Below, piece by piece: positions 12,901 through 24,900 of a stretch of 64,000 nucleotides of DNA. The notes under the pieces were generated by a model, which did not search any database, was not told where the DNA came from, and saw only the letters and a program-made list of their open reading frames with translations. The translations under genes were made by a program, and so were the position numbers. Numbering within the stretch: position 1 is the first letter of the stretch; the number at the start of each line of letters is the position of its first letter. The stretch is from Apricaphanius iberus (taxonomy: Eukaryota > Chordata > Actinopteri > Cyprinodontiformes > Aphaniidae). The stretch covers positions 5,330,001 to 5,394,000 of the forward strand of contig JAPXFQ010001662.1 in assembly GCA_028564705.1 (NCBI GenBank), given 5' to 3'.

Positions 12901-15900
12901 TTTGTGAGGAAAGCTCATTGTTTCTTCTACATAAGACCAAGACGGCAATGTTTTCAAAGTCTTGTGGCAGAGGGGAATTTTTCTTCAACATCTGGGAACT
13001 GTCATATTTTTGGCAATGAATTTGTCAACTTGTCCGAAATAGATAGAGAGAAATTAAGATTTTTAAGTGCCTCAAATCAAGCATGCAGTTTGTGTTTTTT
13101 TGGGTTCAAAATATGTAAGAAACGTGTAGTACAAGTTTAGCAACAATTATACCTCAACGGTTGAGTCAGCTGATAACGATTTGTAGAAAGCGTTGAGATT
13201 AATTCATCTTTTTTAGCTGTTGCAAGTTTTTCTGGCAGACTCCACCAGAGTATTTAAAATCTTTTAGTATGTCAAAGAAATTGAAGACAACCTGGATCCT
13301 CCAAAAAAGTCGACAGAAGATTTTTCCATATATGCAGCCTCTGTTTCACAGGTCATTCAACCGAGTGAGTCATTTATTGCTGAAAAGCTCTTTCTTGCTC
13401 TCCTCTGACCAAGCTGCTCAGCTCCAGGTATAATTGAGCAAAATCCAAATGTTTATGCTTGTGATGATGGGACAAAGTTACCACAGGCAGATGGCATCGA
13501 GATGGGTTGTTATGGAGAGATGGTGACCATCAGCTGTCCCATTGGTGTAAATCACTAGCAGCGAGCTTTGGATGTATTTTTACCTCCCTTACAATCATCT
13601 TTATCATTCCGCTTTTCCAGCCAGTGGGTAAAAGAAAAGGGCTTCCGTCATATCCCGTTTAACCCCGTGGGAAACAGGAAGTGAAAAGGGGCAAAGTAGA
13701 AGCTTTTATTCGGGTTCTCTTAAAAAAGGAATGTGTTTTTAAGCAATGTCACATGTGAAGGGATGCTGTTGTGCTGAATAAAAGCACTGGTGTGATTTGG
13801 TCATAGGCACGAGGCCGCGGATAATCACACCAGTTAGGGCCTCAGATCTGTATTGCGATATAGTATAAAGCATGTGCTGTAACGATATGCATTGACGTAT
13901 ATCTCTATTTTTTCTTTATGTCAAAATGACTGCTTTTGAACATTCTCACTTTCCAAATACATTGCAGGAGAACAATTTCAAAATGGTTTATAATGCCATT
14001 TAAAGAACATTTATTGTCCAAAATGCATTAAAAAATATCCATTCTATTTCCAAAATAATGCAACCCAAACATTTTGATAACATAAATAAAGATTAAGATA
14101 TTTTAAATAAAATAAAAGCTAGATATGAAAATAAAGTTCAAAATTGTCTGCTGTCCTGGTGAATTATTTATACATTTAATATCGCATAAAAAGGAAACCT
14201 GCACATATTTGAAATAAAAGTGCGTGAAAATCACAAGGTTTCTTTTCTGTTAAATGAAAAGAAGCAGCGAACTTTAAATTATCAATATCTAGTATGAAGA
14301 CAAACTCTGAACATCAGTATCCTTGCATAACTGGTTAAAAGTATATAGGCATAGCCTGATGACCTCATAAAAAATGCATAACGGTGGTACGGCGGTAGTC
14401 AAAGTCTCTACCTTTGGGTAAATGTATATAATTTCTACCTTTTTATATTGCCCACTACTAACACCAGTGCTTATATGCTGCTCAACAGCACAGCCTTGAG
14501 TGTGATTGCTTTCATTTAAAAAAAAAAAAGTAGTACAAGCGCATTTAATTATTAAACTATAATGGGCAAAAACAGATTATGATTAGTTTGTTAATTTTAG
14601 CATTTATTTAGCTTCGCCAACTCAAATGGCTCCAACTGTAAGGGAGATAAGGCTGCTGTTAGGCAACACAAACATTTCATACACATAAACATTAAATCGC
14701 CTGTGCAGCAGAGGGATGAGGGCTGTAAAAAGTCCCAGTGCTGTTGTGATAATATCAGCACTCATTGAATGTCTCTTGTCGAACCAAATTACTATGTCGG
14801 AACTAACTGTTGTATGAATTAAAAATAATTATTTGGCTTTAGTAATTTTTTTGTCTGAAAATGTCTATATGTAATCCTGTGAATTTTTCGATTCTAATTA
14901 GGTTTAAAGTTAAAGGCATCACACAGAGATAAAGTTTTATCTCTGTGTGATGCCTCTACCAAATCCTCATAATGGAAGAATATAAAAACCTAAACATGCA
15001 TGGTGCTTCATTGTTAGGGTTTGTGTTTTATTCCGATGTTGTCAACAGATGTAAAAAAAAAAAATATGCCTCCTCCTTTCTTGGCTGTCATTTATACGAG
15101 ATCTACGAATGACGACTTTAAGCCTCAAAGACAACCTCCTAAATCAAATTTATTTGTCTTAAATGTTTAGCACTGTTAATCCAGTACTTCTTATGTCTTT
15201 ATCTGTTCATTTATTTATTTATTTTTAGAAATACATTAACAGTCATTGCTTTATGTTTTGTTCCGGCTGAGGTCTTAAGATATTTCTACGATATTATTAA
15301 GTCCCACGATGGCGGCAGCAATGTGGCCTTGTTGTATTTTTTTTTCTAAATATAAAACTTGTTCATTATCTACCATTACCTCCTTTGTCAGGAAAAACAT
15401 TGGAAAAAGGCTTGAATGAAAGGATTATATATATTATTTTTTTTAATGATAGCCTAAACCCCATGTAAATAAAGTTTATAAATCTGTCTACATGCGACAG
15501 AGCTGTGTTTCTGTGCACTGCCCTGCATATTGTAGATGTTTAACTACTCTAAAACACCTGCTTCAGATGATTGCTGTTCAATAAGAACCTGTTCATGAGC
15601 CATCAATTTAAATTGGGTATGTTGAAGCAGGGAAGCATCTAAAACATCCAGAGCTGTGTGCTCTGAGGGCCAGGGTTGGGCACCACTGCTGTAGAGAAGC
15701 TGTGTGGTAGTCACATGTCAGTGGTTAAAAATCACCAACCTAAGCTGACAGTTATATTAACCTTATTTAAATAACATGATTTAGGTTATTTAGTGTAGGT
15801 CTGCAGGCTTTGGCAAATTCACAGAAAAGTTTGCTTAACTAGAAGAATTATTTAATACCAGCATGGGTTCGTGATAATACCCAATGAAACTTTTCATTCA

Positions 15901-18900
15901 AGCGTTTGTTTGCAGTAGCAACATCGCAAGTTTTGATTTTTGTAGCAAATTAAATTGAATATTTTGTGGAGCTGTAATTTAAAATAAAAAGTACAGGGCC
16001 CAGTACTCATCCCTGTGTGTCGCCTTTACTAAAACTTTAAAGAGAAACTTCTTGAAAGACAAAAACTAAACATACATCATGCTTCCATTTTTAGCTTTTT
16101 TGCATTTATTCTGTTGCCAAAAGATTACAGGTATGTATAAAATATATAGTTTGACTAATGGCCACTTGGCTTTAGTTTACTTTGTGTGTTGCTACTCTAA
16201 GAATATTTGCTAACGTGGCAGTAGCTAAGTGAACTCTACTCAACAGTTTTAATGATGATGAATGAAGGACACATCTTCAAAGCGTAATGGGTTGTTCTAT
16301 CTACGTCTTTCTCCCATAGTGGTGGTTTTATTGTAAAACAATGGGAGTTATACCAGTTGCATGTGTTTGCCTCTTTCTCAGTGGGCAGCTGCCAGTCGAG
16401 TACATGCGGGGGAAACCTCTGTGCATGGAGCTGTACCCGCTCCTCTTCTCCTCCTGCAGGATTCCCGGACCCAAACACGACTACGTCTCTCACCACGGCA
16501 ACTCCCGACGCTCGCCAACACACATCACTGTGGTCAGGAACTACCAGGTGGGAGGCGTCTCCACCTTTGACTCGGCATCGGTTTTCAGCCACAGTGCTGA
16601 TGTCATGTTTTCTTTTCATTGCTTTTGCCTCACTCCTGAAAAGGTAGTTTTCGTGTTTTTATCACAGATTTGTGTGAGTTTTGGTTTTAAGTATACAGTA
16701 CAGACCAGTATTTTGGACACACCTTCTCATTCAGTGCTTTTTTTTTTTTTTTCATGACTATTTACATTGTAGATTCTCGCTGAAGGCATCAAACTATGAT
16801 TGAACACATATGAAATTATGTAGTACTGTTTCAAAAGAAGTGTGAAATAACCTGGCCTCCAAAGTCACCGGACCTGAACCCAATCGAGATGATTTGGGGT
16901 GAGCTGAACCGCAGAGTGAAGGCAAAAGGGCCAACAAGTACTAAGCATCTCTGGGAACTCCTTCAAGACTGTTGGAAAACTATTTTGGGTGAGAATGCAA
17001 AGCAGTAATGAGAGCAAAGGGTGGCTACTTTGAGGAATCTAAAATATAACACATGTATTCAGTTATTCCACCCTTTTGTTTAAATACAAACAGTAATTTG
17101 ATGCATCATGTGTTCATTCATAGTTTCGATGCCCTTAATTGAGAATCTACAATGTAGTTATTAAAATAAAGAAAATGCATTGAATGAGAATGTGTGTCCA
17201 AACTTTTTGTCTGTACTGTATGCCTGGAAAAATCTACCTGATTATCCAAAGATATGTGACCTAGAGGGGTAAGAATGTGTTTCTTCAGTTTCAGGAGTTC
17301 AGCTGTCTCACCAGCAGTTTATTGACCTCTCTGACTACGAAGGGTTCATCCACTATAGACACTCTTAGACACCAGGGGATTCTTTTGGTGGTTAAAATAA
17401 ATCAGACTGAACCAAGGTCGGGTTGAAGTCCTGACTCCCCAAGTGAAGTATTCCTAACCAGAAGGTGCAGAGAATTGGGTCCAGCTAAACATTTTTAGTC
17501 TTTTGGCTGGCCTTTACAGCGAGTGCTTCACTGTCCAAAAAATCTTTGCCAATTTGGCTTTAGTTAAAAAACCACTGTATGTCTATCAGCTGTGGTAAAC
17601 CAAATTTAGGACACATTCTTTTGCTATCTTTGTGGAGCTACAATGGTCATCTGTCAAACCTACCACCAAGGTCAGAGTTGATGGGGTATGAATTTTGAAC
17701 GGAACTGAAGCCAGGTTATCAGAGGAGTCTAATGTCTGTCTGTATTCTTCGTTCCAGATCCAGCTTTGATCTGTGTTTGTGGTCATAATAATCTTTCAAA
17801 ACACATTTGTATCCAAGTTTAAACAATCTGTCAGAAATCATCACCCTCAGGTGGAACAAATGTTGTTATGATGTTCAGGAACATTTTAGGAACCATTCCA
17901 AATTGAGTTGCTTTCCAGAGGGAAGGAAGTCTAATATCAGCCAGTTTGTACTAAACTAGTTTCAGGGAAAATCCACGGGCTCGGTGTCAGCCATTGTCTC
18001 CATACAGAGTGGGCTCTTTAAGGAATTAGGCAAGGTAATTTTATTTGTACAGTACACTTTCAACACAGGGCAATTCAAGGTGCTTTACATATGATTAGAA
18101 TAGAAATGAGCAGTTACAATAAGAAAATAATCAAGAAAATACAACAATGTAGGGACAAGTGAGTAAAAAACAGGTTTAGTTCATTAACTGATCTTGCTGA
18201 AGAAAGCTTACAGGTTTTAACATAAAGCATTTACAGTAATTAAGACAATAATTCGTGTGACAATTAAAAACAAGCAAGTAAAAACAATTACTCATAAGCG
18301 AGTCTAAATAGGTACGTTTTAATTTTAGATTTAAAAGAGTTCAGTGTCTCTGCAGCTTTGCATTCTCCCGGTAGTTTTTTTCAGATATGAGGAGCATAGA
18401 AACTAAAAGCTGCTTCTCCGTGTTTGGTTCTGGTTCTAGGGATGATCAGTAAACTTAGCGAAGAAGTCCAAATATTGAGACAATTTCAGCAGTCAGTGAA
18501 GTCACTGATCAGCACCAAAAGACGCCCACAGCAGCGGAGAATAATAAAAGGTCGACAGTGGAAGGAGGAGGGTTTGTTGCCGCTTTTCTTTGCTATGTTC
18601 AGCAACTCTACCGATTTCACAAAGCCGGTTGTTTGATGACGTCTGCTGATGTCACTTCCCACTGACTTAAAGGAATACTTTACCGCTGGAAAGATGAATG
18701 TGTATGTAAAGTGGGTCAGATGTGCAGTAGAAATTTGAAATTGTTTTTGAATTTGGAGTATTCTAGACTGAGAAAAGCCAGAAAATGTATTTTTTACTCA
18801 TGTGGCTGAAATACAACAACTCCCAGAATGCACTTTCTTTGCTGCCCTGAGGCCATTCAGAAACCACGCCTACAGGCTTGCTTTCACAATTTCTCTAACC

Positions 18901-21900
18901 TGAAACATTCTTTAGGTTAACATATACTCTAAAATAGCAACACTAAAGGTTTATAACAAACAAAACAAATGTGATTTTTAACGTTTATTTAAAAAGTAAA
19001 TAAAATAAATTTTTTAACACTCAAAGCTCTTCAATAGCTACGGCAGTTTCCTGATATCCACAGTATTGACCGTCATGAGCGGGGTATCTTCGTCTAATGA
19101 CCAAAACAACATAGGTAGGCAAAACTAGACGACAGCCTTTGCCAAGTCTCTCGCCTTGCAGGACCCACTCCATAAAGTGACGGGAGGCTTTTAGACTGTA
19201 TTGTCTGCAAAACAGTAAGCTCAACGTTAGCAATGCAAACTATTTCCACCTACAGAATGCTAGAATTATGTTAATGTAACAACAATAGCTCAGCTGACTT
19301 CGTGGGGAGAACGCTATGATAATGCCGGGTGTACAAACTCAGTACATGACGTCTTAGTAACAAAAAGAAAAACAAACAAAATACTAACTTTACACTGACC
19401 CGTCCGTTTGGACTATATTTCGAAAATACTGCTGGTTTTCTACTGATACAAAGCTTAATGCTAAATGCTGAAGTATCCCTTTAAAGTCAGTCATCACTAG
19501 TCCTGCCCTACGAGTCTGTCGGGCCACTTTTGAGTACACACTCCAAGGCAGGTACTCATTTGGTTCCTGAAATGGCCCAGAAGGTTAGTGGTCAGTTCTG
19601 TCCGGTAAAATTACCCCCGAAATTTCGATAGTGGAGAAGATGAAAGAACATGGAATGGAATGAACATGGAAGAGTACCACCAACACAATGGACCCTGCTC
19701 TGGAGAAATGTTGTTTGCGCTCAGTCGAGGCTCAGATTGAAATATTTGAGTCATGGTGAGGCTTTTAAAGCAAAGAACAGTGAAACAGTTGTCATGCATG
19801 GGGCTGGCAGCAGCAGTCTGTAGGACTGTTTCTCTGATAGTGGTTCAGTTTGCGTTCCTCATGGGGAGGAATGACTTATAATTCAATTTTATCTCAAATC
19901 GGACCCTAATGGCTCAAAAACTGAGCAGAGCTGGACGTTTAGTTATACAGAGCACCCAGTTCTGATCTGAAGTGAGGTCAAAGACCAAGCTACAATTAAG
20001 CAGGAAGATCGTTAATAGCAACAAAAAGTTTGTGGTTTAGAGTGCAAATATGCTTAAGGGACTTTTACCCAAATACTGCGGTAAAGTTAATAGATATTTT
20101 AGCCTGTATGAATGATTTTCACCATAAGAAAAGGGGATTTCTTTAATAAATTACTTTTTCTCAAAAAAACACTAATTGTTCAAAAGTTGCATAATCATTC
20201 CAGGCTGGAAATACCTGTTAAAATTAATTGTAGAAAGCCACAAATGAATGTCTTGCAAGTTCTGACTGGAGCTATATCTCCATCTTCTCCCAGTTCTTCC
20301 AGCTGGAGGTTTACAACAGTGATGGATCGCGGATGACCGAGAGTCAGATTCACAGTCAGCTGCACAGAATCAGGTCTCAGTCCTGGAAAACCGACAAGGA
20401 GCCCATGGGCATCCTGACCAGCGAGCACCGCCACACGTGGGGGGAAGCGTACAACCGCCTGCTGAGAGGTTCGATTAAACATCATCACATGGACGCTTCC
20501 CAAAAAGTTTACTCAGGAGGCTGCTGCTGCGTTAAAGCAGAAACTAGTTTCATCTCAATGCAAATCATGATGATTATTAAACATTCAGGTAGAATAAATG
20601 TAAAAAGCTCTTAATTTTTTCTGATTTTTTCTTTCTCTTCTTTTAGACAAACTCAACCAGGAGTCGGTGCGGATGATAGAAACAGGACTTTTCTCACTCT
20701 GCTTGGATTCTCCTGTCATGAGGATATCTGATGAGAAGTATGTGCACAAACACACATTCTCGGGTGTTTCTGTGTTTGCTGAATCTATTGCCTAATCTCT
20801 CTGCAGATATGATTGTGCCGTGTGTTGACGTTTGCCTCAGGGAGCAATTGTCTTTTTCCTGTATTTGAACTGAAACTACAGATTGTGAAATGCTGAGCTT
20901 CTTGTGTCACAATCGAAAACCGCGTTCAGAAATTGCTTTCTTTTTGTCTTTTTTTTTTTTTGTCTTGTGTTTTCATTGTTTTGTCTTGCAGGTACGCCAG
21001 TCGCAAGGCAGCTCAGATTCTGCATGGAGGCGGGACGTACTCCAACAGCGGCAACCGTTGGTTTGACAAAACACTGCAGGTGGGTGCGAGCGCAGTCTAA
21101 TAGAGCAGCTTTGGAGACGCTGATTGAGCGTTGGCAGTAGGCTGACTCTGTACTGTGTTTGTTTGAACAGTTTGTTGTAGGCGAGGACGGCTCATGGGGC
21201 CTCCTGTACGAACAGGCCACAGCTGAGGGCCCGCCCATAACAAACCTGCTGCACCATATACTGGAATACTGGTGAGATTAAACTTTCAACATCCTGCAAA
21301 CTACTACTGCCGCTGCTACCACCACAGCTTCTGCTGTTTAGCTGGTAGTAGGATTGTTGGACAACGTTGAACCTAATAAAATGGCTTTATACATTGAAGA
21401 GCAACAAAAATAATCTGGTCTGCCTTTAAAGGGGACGTATACTCCAGTAAGCTTGTAGAACCACCTCAAACAGTAAAATTTATACATGTATTTTCTGACT
21501 TATTCCAGGATCTTACTTTGGTCTTTATTTTATTGTTTATTTAATATAATTATTATTTATTTCTGTAGATTTCTTTTGAAATTTTACTACAGAGCTTAAA
21601 TCAATTTAAGGTCTGGGATTTGATTGGCCCGTTGCAACACCTTGAGAAGGTTTAGTTTTATGATCCAGGAAGTTGCCTTCAAGTTTGGATCAAGACCAGC
21701 GGTTTACAACTCCGGTCGTCGAGTACAGCTGTTTGTTCACCTTTGTATGGATAACTGCTCAAAACACCTGAATAAAAAGGTTAAAGTAACCCTTCATTTA
21801 ATTGAAGTGTGTTGGAGCAGAGATGAATCCAAAAGAATCCTGCTCCAGAACGTTTGCTACACATGGCTGGCTTGGAGACCTAAGAGTATCCAGGACTTTT

Positions 21901-24900
21901 GTTGCATAACGGGCCCAAATTGTCAACCCTCCACCACTGTGCCCTTAGAATGAGCTTGATATGCTGTGTTTGATTTTCTGCAATTATTGCAATGGGAATT
22001 ATGGTCAAATATCGTTATTTTGCTGTTTTTTGGAGAAGTTTTGGTAGTAATTCACACTACACTTTTCCGATGCCGGTCATTTTGACTGACTGGGTCAAAA
22101 AATTCTGATCTCAATTTAACATAAAATAAAACTTAAAATAAAGTAAATATTCAACATAAACAAGCTGAACAAAGAATCCACGTATTTTCTCCCACTTCAA
22201 GCACCTGGTGTGACCTGAACGCAGTCTTACAACTTCCTGGTCCGCATGAATGAAAACTTTTTTCATATGTAGCACCCGTGCGACAGCTTTGCAAGCTGCA
22301 ATTTTTAGGTTTTTTGTACTGTAAGATACCTCAGCGACCGTTGTATCTCAACGATACATAGTGGCTGGCTGTAGTTACTACGTACAGTCATGTGACTTCA
22401 ACCCATTTGGTCTATAACAAGGAGGGAACAGTGCTGCCAACTAGAGATTCTTTCCCCCCCAAAAAAGTGAACAGCGAGAAATCTAGCAACTTTTTATGGT
22501 GTTATTGGAGACCCTATGGAAACTGATGTCAAGCACGCATCATTGTTACTGTTCTCACCAAGCAGCGATGCTGCTATGGGCCCAGAGAGCTAACAGCATC
22601 CAGCTCCACCCGCCTCTAAGCCCTGTTAACCCGCTGAGTCCAGAATGCTGATAAAACGCGTACGCTTGAAGCCACCGCTAGCTGATGTGAATGCAAAAAA
22701 AAGAAGAAAACAATCTGTCTTAAATAAACGACTGCACACTAAATAAATCAGTCACTTCACCTTATCTGTGTTGTTGACTCTCTCTGTGATGGACGTTAAA
22801 CAGTCTCTGTCTAAAGTGGAGTTGTCTTAGGCCAGGACTGGCAGAAGTCCTGCTTTATAGAGTCAGTCATAAAAAAGATCAATTTATTAAGTGTTCTTTG
22901 GCTTTCTTTTTGTTTTATAAATGATTATGTGAAATATATTTGCATTTGAGGCCTGCATAATCCTAGAATTCCAAGAGAGGTTTGCTGTCTTTTTACCATG
23001 ACTGTAAAACAGAGCAGATCATGACACAACAAGGCAAGGCAATTTTATTTATATAGCACACTTTCAACACAAGGCATTTCAAGGTGCTTTGCATGGGTCA
23101 GTGGTAATGCAACCAAGTACATGATGAAAATTAAAACAGATCAAAGCATAAAAAATACATTTAATTAGAGAGTATGAAATGTAACCAAAGTAAGCCTTTC
23201 CTGGAAGTTTATATCATCAAGCCGCATTGATCCGTCTCACAGGATCGTAGAAACAGAGCCTCTGGGATGCTTGTTTGTTTATTAGCACTTAATCTGAACT
23301 GAAACACCAAACACGTTACACACAGAGCCAGATAAACAATTGGAGGGATAACTGTATTTTAACCTGAAGCCCTTCTGAAATCTGTCAGTTTGAGTTTCCT
23401 ATTGGTTTGATTCATTGGTGTTTTGAAGAACCTATTAAGAAATGCTTTACGGTCAAAATCTTTATGCTTATCCCAACTTTGAGGTTTACTTTACTCTGGA
23501 TCGGTTTGGAAAAATAAATCTGGAGAAATGTTTGTACTTCCGTAACTAATTTCTTTTATTACTTTACATTAATTTCTCTGTGCAGCCATTCCTCCATCTA
23601 ACCGCTCTTTTATATTCATCCATTCATATGTACTTCCATCTAACCGTCCATCCGTTAATTAATCTGTTCATCTGTCCAACCTTGTGTCTATTTGTTCATC
23701 CATCCATGCAGGCAGATTTCCACACATTTGCAGATCTAACTTAGTTTCCTCCCAGTGGAGAAATAGAATTGTTGTCATTAACGTTAGAAAATAGCATCCA
23801 AACGGCTTTTAACTTATTATTTTTGTTGTTGTTTATGTTCGCAGTGAGAAACCCGACCCAAAGAGAGCTCCACTTGTTCCTCTCCCGATGCCCAAGAAGC
23901 TCTACTTCCACATTGACCGAGACATCAAGAGGGACATAGAGCAGGCCAAGCAGAACTTGGACATGTGAGCCTTGTGTAAATGTTCTGTCCTGATTTAGAT
24001 GAGGTTGAGCTTCAGCTCTGGCCTCCTGCTAGATGTTTGCTCTTCTGAAACATGGAGAGGAAAACCACAGTAGTTAAAGCAAATGGATCTTCTCTCCGTT
24101 TATGAAATTCATTTTCCCAACAGTGTGTTCCTGACCACAGACTAAACACTGAGGCTCCATACTGGCCTGCATAATTTTAGAACGTTCATAAATCATTCAT
24201 CGTCTCACATTGAGGCGATTTCATGTGGGCTCGTGTAAACTGTGCAAAAATATTGTTTGTTACAACCCGCACACAAGTATGGAGAATTTAATACCTCCCC
24301 ATGAACGTTGTTCTGGACTGACCACAAAAGCCAGGAAACTACGGTTTATTCCTCTGTCTAATAATACCATCAGCAGGCGCATTTATGGCATGAACATAGG
24401 AGCACCATCATGATGAACTATGGCTGCTGTTTTGTGAGAATCCGCACAGCATTGTACGCCATTTTAAACAAACGATGTCAAAAAAATCCTCTCATTATAC
24501 ATTTTTATCTGTCAATTTTTAAAATGATAGACGCATTCAAGGGAATTTTAATTTTCATTCATTTTAATTAGGCCTAATGTTTAGTCCCAACAAGCTCATC
24601 AGAGATTCTACATTGTGTCATCAAACATCCAGCAGATAATTACATGGGTTACATATTCACATTTCACCTGCTGGTCGTTTTTCAAAATAAAACATCGTCT
24701 ACACTCTGATAATAAAGAAAGGAAATGCTGATAAATTAAAGGTACAGCGGAGGATTTTCAATGAATTTCAGGATGGAACCACCTTCTCCACTTTTAGAAG
24801 AAATCTTTCCATGAAAGTGGCCATATAGACGTAGATAACTTAGTCTAGCAATAATCTGAAATTCATTTCTACAAATAACAAGGCAAATTTACTGCGGTGA

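Larger units (their letters stand above)
12369..16381 (+). other. CRAT-family intron 4, with a perfect hairpin and a MITE
   Basis: Begins GTGAGT and ends TTTCTCAG. It holds no coding exon that fits the protein. Open frames near 12404-12595 and 12829-13140 lack splice sites and homology, so they are left out. It contains the 42-base inverted repeat at 14914-14955 and a palindromic MITE at about 15540-15692, both listed separately. Confidence 0.6.
16548..20293 (+). other. CRAT-family intron 5, repeat-rich
   Basis: Begins GTGGGA and ends TTCTCCCAG. It carries an internally deleted Tc1/mariner element (16696-17218), a common dispersed repeat (18028-18455) and a MITE (18665-19487). No coding exon was found between them. 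Confidence 0.6.

Noticed and set aside
12829..13140. 103-codon ORF in CRAT intron 4
   Set aside because: No recognisable homology, no splice context and ordinary AT-rich intron composition.
14914..14955. Pre-miRNA hairpin
   Set aside because: A 2-base loop and perfect 20-bp stem do not fit a pre-miRNA; better seen as a DNA palindrome.
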